DNA of 64,000 nt from Novosphingobium sp. PhB165 (GTDB lineage: Bacteria > Pseudomonadota > Alphaproteobacteria > Sphingomonadales > Sphingomonadaceae): the NCBI RefSeq assembly GCF_004341845.1, contig NZ_SLVB01000003.1, forward strand, positions 1 through 64,000. Direction: 5' to 3'. The position numbers and the translations under genes were made by a program. Shown here piece after piece: positions 51,223-60,534 of the stretch (position 1 is the first letter of the stretch; each line of letters opens with the position of its first letter). Below the pieces are notes generated by a model. The model was not told the origin of the DNA and searched no databases. It worked only from the letters and a program-made list of their open reading frames with translations.

Positions 51223-53697
51223 ATGAAGGATGCCGATTCGCCCCGCCCGCGCGCCAACCGTTTGCGCGCTGACTTCTTGCGCCGCCATCTCTTGCGCGCG
51301 ACCATGCTTTCGCCTGCCATCGCGGCGGTGGGGGCGGCGCTCGGCATGGCGGGCCCGGCGGCGGCCGATCCCGCGCCGTTCGAACTCAACGGCCCCGATC
51401 TGCGGATCGAGGTGACGCGCGGGCAGCAGACCCTGCCCATCGCGCAAGTGCCCAGCCTGGCCGAGGACGACAAGCTTTCCATCCACGCCGCGCTTCCCGA
51501 CGATCAGGGGCTGAAGTTCCTGCTCGTCTCCGCGTTCCTGCGCGGCGCGACCAATCCGCCGCCGAAGAACTGGATCTCCACCGCCAGCACGTGGAAGAGC
51601 AAGGAGAAGGACAAGGCGCTTTCGCTCACCGTGCCCAAGGGCGCACGCCAGTCGGTGCTGCTGATGGTGCCCGATACCGGCGGCGCGGAGGGCGTGCTGG
51701 TCGATGCCGTGCGCGGCAAGCCGGGCGAATTCGTGCGCGCCAGTCAGGAACTCAATCAGGCCTCGCTCGACCATTCGCGCCTCACCGCCTTCATGGGCGC
51801 GATTCAGGCGCAGGACGACAACGGGCCCGAATACTTGCGCTCGGTCGCCCCGGTGCTGGCGCGCAGCCTGTCCATCAAGCTCAACGAGGATTGCCTTTCC
51901 AAGGTCATCGCCATGCAGGCCTCCTGCCTGCTGGAGAACCGGGAATCGCTGATCCTGAGCGACGTCCATTCCAGCTCCCTCGCCGATACGCTGACCGGCG
52001 CGCCCACCGATCTTGCCTTGCAGCTGAGCGCTACCCCGCAGGCCGGCGCGGGCTATTACAGCGCCTATATCGGCGTCGCCCGCGATCTTGCCCGCATTCT
52101 GGGCGCGTTCAACAACCCGCAGTTCGGCTACCTGCCGACGCTGTCGGTCCGTCGCGGCGATACGCTGTCGCTGCTGCTCAATGCGGCGCCCTCATTCCAG
52201 AAGCCCAAGTCGGTGATGGTCGCGGCGCTGCCCGCCGTGGAGGCCGACATTCCGCCGCAGCTGCGCAGCACCGCCAAGGGCCCGGTCTGCGTCGTCCGTC
52301 CGGGGGCGGTGCTGGCGGTGGAAGGCGCGCCGCTGATTTACTCGACCGACTTCGCACATGACATGAAGGTCAAGCTCACCAATGCCTCGGGCCAGAGCAT
52401 GGACGTGCCGATCACCGCCCGCGCGGACAAGGGCGGCTATGTGCTGGGCACCGAAGCGCTGCCGAGCGACTTCGCCGGATCGATGCGCGCGCGGATCCAC
52501 GGCCTCTGGGGCTTCGCACCGTTCGACGGGCCCGAATTCCTGCTCCAGCGGCCGGACGGCAATGCCTGGAAAGTCTCGGGCGATGCCGACGTGGTGGTCG
52601 GCCGCGACAACGAAGTGGTGCTCGAAGGCGCCGCGCCGTCCTGCGTGGAGAATGTGACGCTGCGGCAGGGCAGCGGCGCGCCCAAGCCGCTCGAATGGAA
52701 AGTGCGCGACGGCAACCGGCTGGTCTTCACGGTCCCACTGGCGGGCTCCGGCCCCGGCGAGATACGCGTCGAACTGCGCTATCAGGGCGCGGCCACTCCA
52801 GAGACGGTCACCCTGCGCGCCCGCGCCGAAGCCAGCCGGATCGACGCGTTCGAGCTTCACGCCGGCGATACGCAAGGTGAACTGACCGGCCAGCGGCTCG
52901 ACCAGATCCGGTCGCTGACGCTGGGCGACATCGAGTTCCAGCCGGACGGCCTCACCCGCGAGGGCGCGGTGGACCATTTGCGCCTCACCGCGAAAGGCGG
53001 CGCCCGCGCGCCTGCGCAGGACACGGCGGGCACGGCGGCGATCCGTCTGGTGGACGGGCGCAGCATCTCGCTGCCCACGCGGGTGGCGGCGGCCCGTCCG
53101 CAAGTCGAGGTGATCGGGCGGACCGTCAACGCCGGGCCCGCCGCGCCCGGAGCGCACGCGCTGGAGCTGGGTTCGGACGATCTGCTGCCCGACAATGGCG
53201 AACTGGTCTTCTCGATCAGGGCCGCGCCCGACAGCCGCTTCGGCGCCGACAATGCGATCGAGATCGCCACCGAAGGCGGCCCTGTGGCCATGCGGCTGGC
53301 TACGGGCAAGGGTCTCACGCTGGAGAGCCCGCAAGTGCTGGTGGCGCGGCTACGGGCGGCGGACCTGCCCGCCGGCACGTTCGGGCCGCTGCGCTTCAGG
53401 CTCGTCGGCGATCACGATGCCGGGGACTGGAAACCGCTGGCCACTCTGGCCCGCCTGCCCCGGATCGAGGGCCTAGCCTGCGGCACGAAAGGCGCCGCCA
53501 AGGCCACGCCCTGCACACTGTCCGGCCGCGATCTCTTCCTGATCGATGCCGTCTCCGCCGATTCCGCTTTCGGGCAAGCGGTGACGGTGCCGCCGGGCTT
53601 CACCGGATCGACCCTCGCGGTACCGCAGCCGGTCGGCGGAAAGCTCCATCTGCGTTTGCGCGATGCGCCGGAGAGCCCTGTCACGCTGGCATCGTGA
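51223..53697 (+). CDS. Large exported protein of unknown function
   Basis: 824 residues from ATG 51223; a TTG four codons earlier also fits. A long basic N-terminus (RPRANRLRADFLRRHLLR) leads into a hydrophobic segment (LSPAIAAVGAALGMAGPAAA-DP), giving a signal sequence, possibly of an uncommon kind. The rest is mostly beta-rich with many short strands (for example GPDLRIEVTRGQQTLPIAQV, GPVCVVRPGAVLAVEGAPLI). This suggests repeated immunoglobulin-like domains. Cysteines are few and spread out. No enzyme motif is visible. Its 3' end overlaps a CpaB-like fragment on the other strand. Confidence 0.6.
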   Translation: MKDADSPRPRANRLRADFLRRHLLRATMLSPAIAAVGAALGMAGPAAADPAPFELNGPDLRIEVTRGQQTLPIAQVPSLAEDDKLSIHAALPDDQGLKFLLVSAFLRGATNPPPKNWISTASTWKSKEKDKALSLTVPKGARQSVLLMVPDTGGAEGVLVDAVRGKPGEFVRASQELNQASLDHSRLTAFMGAIQAQDDNGPEYLRSVAPVLARSLSIKLNEDCLSKVIAMQASCLLENRESLILSDVHSSSLADTLTGAPTDLALQLSATPQAGAGYYSAYIGVARDLARILGAFNNPQFGYLPTLSVRRGDTLSLLLNAAPSFQKPKSVMVAALPAVEADIPPQLRSTAKGPVCVVRPGAVLAVEGAPLIYSTDFAHDMKVKLTNASGQSMDVPITARADKGGYVLGTEALPSDFAGSMRARIHGLWGFAPFDGPEFLLQRPDGNAWKVSGDADVVVGRDNEVVLEGAAPSCVENVTLRQGSGAPKPLEWKVRDGNRLVFTVPLAGSGPGEIRVELRYQGAATPETVTLRARAEASRIDAFELHAGDTQGELTGQRLDQIRSLTLGDIEFQPDGLTREGAVDHLRLTAKGGARAPAQDTAGTAAIRLVDGRSISLPTRVAAARPQVEVIGRTVNAGPAAPGAHALELGSDDLLPDNGELVFSIRAAPDSRFGADNAIEIATEGGPVAMRLATGKGLTLESPQVLVARLRAADLPAGTFGPLRFRLVGDHDAGDWKPLATLARLPRIEGLACGTKGAAKATPCTLSGRDLFLIDAVSADSAFGQAVTVPPGFTGSTLAVPQPVGGKLHLRLRDAPESPVTLAS

Positions 53698-53881
53698 TCG
53701 GGGTAGGCTGCCCGATATCCTGATAGGAAAGCGACACCCATTCCACGCGGTCGCCCGGGAAGATGAAGCCGATTCCGCCGGTCTTGGCGGATACGGGGAT
53801 TGTTTCGGCGTGCATGCCCGGCCCGAGGGCGGCGGCGAGGAAGCCGCGATCGCCCGGCGCGACAACCGCACCCCGATCCGT
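53681..53881 (-). pseudogene. Stranded C-terminal SAF fragment of a CpaB-like pilus protein
   Basis: About 66 residues: APGDRGFLAAALGPGMHA, IPVSAKTGGIGFIFPGDRVE. This matches the SAF region of CpaB/RcpC of Flp-pilus systems (GFLAxxLxPGMxAxxxPV, then GFIFPGDRVD). The reading frame opens with ATG inside the palindromic repeat copy VI, which marks the break. No other tad/cpa gene is present within the window. The tail after GDRVEWVSL departs from the family, so the end may also be scrambled. It overlaps the 3' end of the large exported gene by 17 bases. Confidence 0.55.
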
Positions 53882-53971
53882 CATCCCCGCGAAGGCGGGG
53901 ATCCCGCTTTTCTTGAGCGGCACGAGAGGTCGCAAGGAAGCGGGGCCCCCGCCTTCGCGGGGGCGACGGAG
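53879..53971. repeat. Paired GC palindrome, copy VI (A then B arm)
   Basis: A arm CGTCATCCCCGCGAAGGC / GGGGATCCCGC, about 20 bases, then B arm GCGGGGCCCCCGCC / TTCGCGGGGGCGACGG. It sits exactly at the break of the CpaB-like fragment. Confidence 0.75.
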
Positions 53972-54036
53972 TAAAACGCGATGGCGACGGAGTAAGAGGC
54001 GGGGCGACTGGGTAGGACGTGGGCGCGACGGGGTAA
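53963..54036. repeat. Four degenerate 20-21 bp tandem repeats
   Basis: GCGACGGAGTAA-like units start at 53963, 53984, 54004 and 54025, spaced 21, 20 and 21 bases. The first overlaps the end of the palindrome copy VI, as if that end had been amplified by slippage. The remainder of 53698-54106 holds no supportable intact gene. Confidence 0.5.
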
Positions 54037-54106
54037 GTCTGGTTGTACGCCATCGATTTTGAGCGCAGCGAGCCGCGCATGGTCTTGCAATCATGCCGAC
54101 GATACG

Positions 54107-54140
54107 AAAACGGGCAGGAGAGCCTCGGCTCCCCTGCCCG
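54107..54140 (-). terminator. Rho-independent terminator of the DAHP synthase gene
   Basis: On the minus strand, a 13 bp stem with one mismatch (CGGGCAGGGGAGC / GCTCTCCTGCCCG) with a four-base loop is followed by TTTTC. It lies 24 bases beyond the stop at 54164. Confidence 0.75.
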
Positions 54141-54163
54141 CGTATGCGTTCAAAAGTAGCGGA

Positions 54164-55537
54164 TCAGGCCGCCTGCTTCTGCCTTTCGGTCGCTTCGAGG
54201 TTGAGCAGGTCTGCCAGCTCGAAAGCGAGTTCGATCGACTGCGCGCCGTTGAGGCGCGGGTCGCAGTGGGTGTGGTAGCGGTCCTTCAGCGCCTCATCGG
54301 TGATGGCGATGGCGCCGCCGGTGCATTCGGTCACGTCCTGGCCGGTCATCTCGATATGGATGCCGCCCGCATGCGTACCCTCGGCGCGGTGCACGGCGAA
54401 GAAGCCGCGCACTTCGGCGAGGATGCGGTCGTAAGGACGGGTCTTGAAGCCGCTCTCCGCCTTGATGACGTTGCCGTGCATCGGATCGCACGACCACAGC
54501 ACCGGATGACCTTCGGCCTTCACCGCGCGCACCAGCTTGGGCAGGCCGGATTCGACCTTGTCGTGGCCATAGCGGCTGATCAGCGTCATGCGGCCGGGCT
54601 CGCGGCCCGGGTTCAGCGTGTCGAGCATGCGCAGCAGCGCGTCGGGCTCAAGGCTGGGTCCGCACTTCATGCCGATCGGGTTGCCGACGCCGCGCAGGAA
54701 CTCGACATGGGCCGAGCCGTCGAAGCGCGTGCGGTCACCGATCCACAGCATGTGGGCCGAGCAATCGTACCAGTCGCCCGTGAGCGAATCGCGGCGCGTC
54801 AGGGCCTGCTCGTAAGGGAGCAGCAGCGCCTCGTGGCTGGTGTAGAACTCGGTGCCCTGTAGCTGCGGAACCGAAGTCGGGTCCACGCCGCAGGCGGCCA
54901 TGAAGTCGAGCGCCTCGCCGATGCGGTCCGCCATCTGCGAGAACTTCTCGCCCCAGGGGCTGCGGTTGATGTGCTCCATCGTCCACTGGTGGACCTGACG
55001 CAGGTTCGCATAGCCGCCATGCGCGAAAGCGCGCAGCAGGTTCAGCGTGGCCGACGACTGGCCATAGGCCTTGAGCATGCGCTCCGGATCGTTGCGGCGG
55101 GTCTCCGGCTCGAACTCGATGCCGTTGATGATGTCGCCGAAGTAGCTGGGCAGTTCCACGCCGCCGATCGTCTCGGTCGGGGCCGAGCGCGGCTTGGCGA
55201 ACTGGCCCGCCATGCGGCCCAGCTTCACCACCGGCTGCTTGCTGGCGAACGTCAGCACCACCGCCATCTGGAGCAGCACGCGGAAGGAATCGCGAATGTT
55301 GTCCGCGCTGAATTCGGCGAAGCTCTCCGCGCAATCCCCGCCCTGAAGCAGGAAACCGCGACCGGCAGCGACTTCGGCGAGTTCCGCCTTCAGAGCACGC
55401 GCCTCGCCCGCAAAGACCAGCGGCGGATACTTTGCAAGCGTGGCCTCAACCTCGCCCAGCTTCTCCGCATCGCCGTATACCGGAAGATGGCGGGCTTCCT
55501 GAGCCTTCCAGCTTTCCGGGGTCCAATTGCTAGCCAC
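54164..55537 (-). CDS. aroG: Class II 3-deoxy-D-arabino-heptulosonate 7-phosphate synthase
   Basis: 457 residues from the GTG at 55537 ([21 protein letters not shown]), behind GGGAG eight bases ahead. A 17-codon longer frame is less likely. It is the plant-type (class II) enzyme: [73 protein letters not shown] and [12 protein letters not shown] are all present, with Cys, His, Glu and Asp metal ligands. It condenses phosphoenolpyruvate and erythrose 4-phosphate in the first step of the shikimate pathway. A clear terminator follows, so it is probably transcribed alone. Confidence 0.93.
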   Translation of the reverse strand: MASNWTPESWKAQEARHLPVYGDAEKLGEVEATLAKYPPLVFAGEARALKAELAEVAAGRGFLLQGGDCAESFAEFSADNIRDSFRVLLQMAVVLTFASKQPVVKLGRMAGQFAKPRSAPTETIGGVELPSYFGDIINGIEFEPETRRNDPERMLKAYGQSSATLNLLRAFAHGGYANLRQVHQWTMEHINRSPWGEKFSQMADRIGEALDFMAACGVDPTSVPQLQGTEFYTSHEALLLPYEQALTRRDSLTGDWYDCSAHMLWIGDRTRFDGSAHVEFLRGVGNPIGMKCGPSLEPDALLRMLDTLNPGREPGRMTLISRYGHDKVESGLPKLVRAVKAEGHPVLWSCDPMHGNVIKAESGFKTRPYDRILAEVRGFFAVHRAEGTHAGGIHIEMTGQDVTECTGGAIAITDEALKDRYHTHCDPRLNGAQSIELAFELADLLNLEATERQKQAA

Positions 55538-55744
55538 GTTACGTACTCCCGGCGGTTCCTTTGCCTTCTCTCCCCGCGCCGAATGCATGGGGCCAAACCG
55601 GCAAGAACCGCAAACAAGGGGCGCCCCATAGCCGCTCCAAGCAATTTTTGCAAAGCCGGTTTAGCCGATCAGCGTGATCGATTGCGCTGAAGCACCGGGG
55701 CGATGGGTAAGATTGTTGCAAATCGAAAGGCTGCAATGGAATTT

Positions 55745-56563
55745 TCAGGGTGCTGAGATCGGTCTGACCACGAAGGTTTCCCATCCATCGTACTCGACCC
55801 CGAAACGGCCCACGGCATCCACGAGGACAGGCGTGATGGACCGAAACTCCGTAAGATCGACGGCCATTTCGCGGGAAAGAACCACGCCGGCCGGATCCTT
55901 CAAGGTATGGTCGACCGTGAAGCCCCTCGGCTTCAGATAAACTGAAAGAGAGGCAAGGCTCTGCTTGTCTCCGTAGAACCAGAAATTGGTCTTGCGCGGC
56001 GCATGCCCGTCATCGCCCTGCTTTTGCAAACTTGCAATGACGGACTGATCGCCATTCAATTGACGCTCCAATGCTGTCGGCGTGACGAGCGCGATCAGCG
56101 ATTGGCGGTCTGTCACGGCACATACATCGCACGCGAAGCCCGCAACTGGCATGGCACTAACGATGGCACCGAGGTCAACGGGGTCACGATGGACATAGAA
56201 CATGCGACGCTGGCCATCCCCGGTCACACTGGCCACATGCATGCCACCTGCCTCCACCAAGGTGCGCGCACCGAGAAGTCGGTCTTCCAATGCATAGATA
56301 CGGTCCGTGCCTTGCGGCATGCCGTTTTCGTTCACGTTGCCTGCGGCGGCACGACAGCTTACGCCAGTGACCAGGCCCTCACGCAGCAAGCTCTCCGCCT
56401 CGGCGTTTCCGGTTCGCGCCACGACAACGAGCGGATGGCCATTCACGCCCGCACGATCATAAACCATCCACGTGTCGTCTGTACCCGCATTGTCGGCTTC
56501 GGCCTGAGCAGCCTGCGGCACAGCCAAGGCTCCCAACAAAAGGGATACGACTTTCCTGATCAT
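55745..56563 (-). CDS. Exported DUF695/RraB-like protein
   Basis: 272 residues with a signal peptide (VVSLLLGALAVPQAAQA-EA). The N-terminal half (TWMVYDRAGVNGHPLVVVARTG) resembles DUF695. The C-terminal half (NFWFYGDKQSLASLSVYLKPRGFTVDHTL, quoted in parts: NFWFYGDKQSLASLSVYL; GVEYDGWETFVV) resembles the RraB ribonuclease-E-inhibitor fold. RraB itself is cytoplasmic, so a role in RNA decay is unlikely for an exported copy. Two cysteines (FACDVCAV) sit close together. It follows no obvious operon; the M16 gene lies downstream on the same strand. Confidence 0.7.
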   Translation of the reverse strand: MIRKVVSLLLGALAVPQAAQAEADNAGTDDTWMVYDRAGVNGHPLVVVARTGNAEAESLLREGLVTGVSCRAAAGNVNENGMPQGTDRIYALEDRLLGARTLVEAGGMHVASVTGDGQRRMFYVHRDPVDLGAIVSAMPVAGFACDVCAVTDRQSLIALVTPTALERQLNGDQSVIASLQKQGDDGHAPRKTNFWFYGDKQSLASLSVYLKPRGFTVDHTLKDPAGVVLSREMAVDLTEFRSITPVLVDAVGRFGVEYDGWETFVVRPISAP

Positions 56564-56661
56564 TTGCCCCCGGCCATGTAAAGAATACAGCGATAGTCGC
56601 CCGCCATCGGCGGACGACTATTCGAATTGGCGCCACCCCCGTCGGCGCCGGACCTCTGGAT

Positions 56662-59600
56662 TCAGCGCTTAGCCACTGTGTCCGAGCTTTTGCCTTCCGG
56701 CATCACCTCAAGCCGCCATGACTTGTCCTTGCCGAGATAACGCGCGGCCAGTTGCTGCATCTGCTGTGGCGTGACTTGCGTGTAGTCGTTGAGGATAGTG
56801 CGCACCGTGCCGATGCGTGAGGGATCGTACGTCGCGCCCTCAAGCTGGCTCATGAAGAAGGCCGTGCTCGATGCCGCGCGCGTTACCTGCTGGCGCATCG
56901 GCTCGGTGACGAGCGCGAGTTCCTCGGCCGTGGGCGGGTTGGCGATCAGGTTCTCGGCGATCTCGTCGGCGGTCTGGAAGAACACCGTGGTCGACTTGGG
57001 ATCGAGCTGCGCCACCGCCGTGATCGAGCCGCCGGTGCTCATGTCCACCGGCCACTGCGAATAGACGTAGGGCGAATAGGCCACGCCCAGCTTCTCACGC
57101 ACCGCGTCGAGCAGCCGGTTGGTGAAGAGCTGGGTCAGCACTTCAAGCTGGCGCGATTCGCGGATGCCCACGGCGCCGCCGCCGGTCGGCCACGAGATCA
57201 CCGCAGCCGCCTGATCGGGATCGCCATGATGGTGCAGCACGATCGGCACGTCGGACGGCTTAGGCACCGAAACATCGGTGGCCGGAACGATCGGCGCCGG
57301 CGTGCGCGGCTTGAGCGCGCCGAAGGTCTTCTCCAGCGCGGCGGTGGCGGCTGCCTTGTCGAAGTCGCCGTAGATCTGCACTTCGACCGGGCCGCTCGCC
57401 AGCGCGCGGCTCCAGGCCGCCTTGAAGCCCTTGGCGGTGGTGCCGGCCAGTTGCGCGGGGGTCGGCGTCGCGAAGCGGGGGTCCTGCCCGCGCTGGTAGA
57501 ATGTCAGGTCGCGGTTGAGCACGCCCTGCGGCGAGGTGGAATAAGTATCGTACTGGATCTTCGCGGCGGCCTTGGCGCGCAGGAACGGGTTCGGATCCCA
57601 GCGCGGCAGGTCCAGCTTGGCGGCGAAGAGATAGAGCTGGTCGGCCAGATCCTGCGGGCGCGTTTCGGCGGTGAAGACGAAGGTGGCGTCCTGCGTGTTG
57701 AAGTCGAAGCCCATCTTGCGGCCGGTGGAAATCCGGTCGAGATCTTCCTGACCCAGCGTGGCGAGGCCCGAGCCGACCAGCGCATAGTCGGCCAGCCCCA
57801 GATAGGGCGCATCCTTGGGCGAGAACGAGCGCGTGCCGCCGCCGAAGCGCACCTTCACGGTGACCCGGCCGGGCTCTTCCTGCACCGGCCAGAGCAGGAC
57901 CTTCACGCCATTGGCGAAGTCCAGTTGCTCGATATCGAGCAGGCCGGTCGGCTTGTCGGACACCGCCTTCTGCGGCTTGCCGATGGCGGGCAGCGTCGCG
58001 AACGAGACCGGCGGCGCATTGCTGGCGGTGCGGGTGGCGGCATCCGGCTTCACCGGCTCCATCAGCCCAAGGCGCAGCGCGTCGTCAGTCACGCCCGGCT
58101 TCTGGGTGGTGAACAGCGCGCGGGTCACGGTACCGGAGAACAGCTGCCGGGTGTGTTCCAGCACCTTGTCGGGCGTGAACATCGGCTTCGAATCGCGGAA
58201 GATGCGCAGCACGTCCTCAGGGCCGGCCACAGTCTCACGGATGTCGAGCGCGTTGACCATGTCGTCGGCCAGCTTCGATCCCGGCAGGATGCGGCGCTGT
58301 TCGACCGGGACCTGGAAGCTGACGTCCAGTTCGGCCACTTCGCGGTCGATTTCCGCCTGCGTCGGCGGGTGGGCCAGTGCATCGGCGATCACCGCGCGCA
58401 CGTCGCGCAGCGCCGACTTCCAGTCGTCACCCAGCGGCGTGATCGAGACGAAGGTGGCGTCGGCCGAGCGCGAGACGTCCTGCTGGTCCACCGAGGCCGA
58501 GAGATAGCTTCCCCCTGCCCGCGCACGGGTTTCGAGGCGGCGGTTGATCACGGCCTGCGCGATGGCATCGACCATGAGGCCCTGGTTGTAGACGATATTG
58601 TCCGTCACCTGCCGCCAGGGTCGCAGCGTGGCGTAAAGCAGCGATGGCGGCAGGTCAGGCTCGACCAGCACGCGCGTCTCGCCCACCGGGTTCTTCGGAT
58701 CGGCGCCCGCCGGGGCGGCCGGATCGCCGAAGCTGGGCGCGGTGGCGAGCTTGCCCGGGGCCTGCCAGTCGGAGAACCACTTCTTGACGTAGGATTCCAG
58801 CGTGGCCGGATCGGCATCGCCTGCGACGATCACCGCCACGTTGTCCGGCCGGTACCAGCGCGAATAGAAGGCACGCACGGTATCGGGCGTTGCCGCCGTC
58901 AGTGATTCCACCGTGCCGATCGGCTCGCGCTGGGCCAGCGGCTGGCCGGCATAGAGCACTTGCTGCATCGCCTGCTGCACGCGCTTGGAGGCACCGCCCC
59001 GCTCGCGCATTTCGGCCATGACGATCGGCAGGTCCTGCTTCAGGTTCGAGGCCGAGAGCGCGGGCGCGGTGACCATGCCGCTCATCAGCTTGAACGTCTC
59101 GTCCAGCGAAGTAGGCGTGGCGTTGGGCAGGTCCAGCTTGAACACCGTCTGCGTGGTGGACGTTACCGCATTGGTGTCGCTGCCGAACGTGGCGCCAAGG
59201 CGCTGGAAGGCGGCGATCGCCGTCCCTTCGGGAATGTACTTCGACTGGCGGAACAGCATGTGTTCCAGCAAGTGCGCATAGCCGCGCTCCGAATCGGTCT
59301 CGTAAAGCGAACCGGCATCGACGCGGATGCGGATCGAGACCTGCCCCGGCGGCACGCCATTGCGGCGCACCGCATATTTGAGGCCGTTCGGCAGTTCGCC
59401 GAAGTGCCACTCCTTGTCATGCGGAATGTCGCTGCCACGATAGAGCCAGGGATCGGCGTCGCCCGCAAGCGGCTGGTCTCCGCCGCTCTGCTTGAGCGCG
59501 GGATCGGCGTGTTGCTGGGTTTCCGGCGCGGCGGCGCGGCGCGGCGGCTGCTTCTTGGTGGTTGCCCCCGCCTTTTGAACGGCTTGCGGCGCATCGGCCG

Positions 59601-59700
59601 GGGTTCCGGCAAACGCCGGAGCAAGGAACGGCTGAACCGGAAGGGGAGCCAGAAGCAGCAGGGCGGCGAGCGAGCGAGCGGCGCGCGAGGAAGTCGTCAT
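56662..59700 (-). CDS. Periplasmic M16 zinc peptidase, double-domain (pitrilysin-like)
   Basis: 1012 residues from ATG 59700; the frame stays open another 1.2 kb upstream, antisense to nfuA, which is not coding. A signal peptide (LAALLLLAPLPVQPFLAPAFA-GT) is followed by a Lys/Arg/Pro-rich linker (TTKKQPPRRAAAPE). The inverted zinc motif HLLEH is in YAHLLEHMLFRQSKYI, and the downstream Glu region is NAVTSTTQTVFKLDLP. The first M16 pair (about 95-560) carries the active site. The second half (from about 575) keeps the fold without a clear HxxEH. It probably degrades peptides in the periplasm. Confidence 0.85.
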   Translation of the reverse strand: MTTSSRAARSLAALLLLAPLPVQPFLAPAFAGTPADAPQAVQKAGATTKKQPPRRAAAPETQQHADPALKQSGGDQPLAGDADPWLYRGSDIPHDKEWHFGELPNGLKYAVRRNGVPPGQVSIRIRVDAGSLYETDSERGYAHLLEHMLFRQSKYIPEGTAIAAFQRLGATFGSDTNAVTSTTQTVFKLDLPNATPTSLDETFKLMSGMVTAPALSASNLKQDLPIVMAEMRERGGASKRVQQAMQQVLYAGQPLAQREPIGTVESLTAATPDTVRAFYSRWYRPDNVAVIVAGDADPATLESYVKKWFSDWQAPGKLATAPSFGDPAAPAGADPKNPVGETRVLVEPDLPPSLLYATLRPWRQVTDNIVYNQGLMVDAIAQAVINRRLETRARAGGSYLSASVDQQDVSRSADATFVSITPLGDDWKSALRDVRAVIADALAHPPTQAEIDREVAELDVSFQVPVEQRRILPGSKLADDMVNALDIRETVAGPEDVLRIFRDSKPMFTPDKVLEHTRQLFSGTVTRALFTTQKPGVTDDALRLGLMEPVKPDAATRTASNAPPVSFATLPAIGKPQKAVSDKPTGLLDIEQLDFANGVKVLLWPVQEEPGRVTVKVRFGGGTRSFSPKDAPYLGLADYALVGSGLATLGQEDLDRISTGRKMGFDFNTQDATFVFTAETRPQDLADQLYLFAAKLDLPRWDPNPFLRAKAAAKIQYDTYSTSPQGVLNRDLTFYQRGQDPRFATPTPAQLAGTTAKGFKAAWSRALASGPVEVQIYGDFDKAAATAALEKTFGALKPRTPAPIVPATDVSVPKPSDVPIVLHHHGDPDQAAAVISWPTGGGAVGIRESRQLEVLTQLFTNRLLDAVREKLGVAYSPYVYSQWPVDMSTGGSITAVAQLDPKSTTVFFQTADEIAENLIANPPTAEELALVTEPMRQQVTRAASSTAFFMSQLEGATYDPSRIGTVRTILNDYTQVTPQQMQQLAARYLGKDKSWRLEVMPEGKSSDTVAKR

Positions 59701-59931
59701 CACCCGGGAGGTATAGGGCGACGATCCCTTAAGGGCCAGTGAATAGACGGCGCCGCTGAATAGTCGGAACGGTATTCGAATAGCGCCTGCCGAAAATCGG
59801 CCATGGACCGATTCCTGCACGCGCCGATCACTAAAAACGCACGCGTGATTGCGATGAATGCCAGCTAATTGTCCAATTCCGGCCATTGGCGGACTTGACC
59901 GGACGGCATGTCCTCCTACATCGCGAGAGCC

Positions 59932-60510
59932 ATGTACATTGAAACCGAAGCCACGCCGAACCCCGCCACGCTCAAGTTCCTGCCCGGCCGGCAGGTCATG
60001 CCTGCGGGCACGCGCGAATTCACTTCGCCCGAAGCGGCCGAGGTCTCGCCGCTCGCGGAAGCGCTGTTCGGCCTTGGCGACGTGACCGGCGTGCTGTTCG
60101 GTGAGCACTTCGTGGCCGTTACCGCCGCGCCCGGCGTCGAATGGGGGGACCTGAAGCCGCAAGTGGTTTCCGTCCTGCTCGATCATTTCGTGTCGCAGGC
60201 ACCGCTTTTCGCAGGCGGTGACGCCAGCGGCTTCGCCGTCCCGCCCGAGGAAGAGCACGATTACGGCGACGATCCCGCCGATGCCGACATCGTCGCGCAG
60301 ATCAAGGACCTGATCGAAACCCGCGTGCGCCCCGCCGTTGCCAACGACGGCGGCGACATCGTCTATCGCGGCTTCCGCGAAGGCGTGGTCTACCTTGGCA
60401 TGCAGGGCGCCTGCTCGGGCTGCCCCTCGTCGACCGCCACGCTGAAGCACGGGATCGAAAGCCTGCTCAAGCACTACGTGCCGGAAGTTACCGAAGTCCG
60501 CGCCGCCTGA
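59932..60510 (+). CDS. nfuA: NfuA-type iron-sulfur cluster carrier
   Basis: 192 residues from ATG 59932. The N-terminal Nfu_N domain (MYIETEATPNPATLKFLPG) and C-terminal NifU domain (IKDLIETRVRPAVANDGGDI, VVYLGMQGACSGCPSST) are joined by an acidic linker (EEEHDYGDDPADAD). Cys of the CSGC motif fall at about 161 and 164 and hold a 4Fe-4S cluster. It delivers clusters to target enzymes. It is divergent from the M16 gene and may share a transcript with tsaB and rimI, which follow after 24 bases. Confidence 0.92.
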   Translation: MYIETEATPNPATLKFLPGRQVMPAGTREFTSPEAAEVSPLAEALFGLGDVTGVLFGEHFVAVTAAPGVEWGDLKPQVVSVLLDHFVSQAPLFAGGDASGFAVPPEEEHDYGDDPADADIVAQIKDLIETRVRPAVANDGGDIVYRGFREGVVYLGMQGACSGCPSSTATLKHGIESLLKHYVPEVTEVRAA

Positions 60511-60534
60511 CCCGCCCCGCCCTGACTTCACCCC

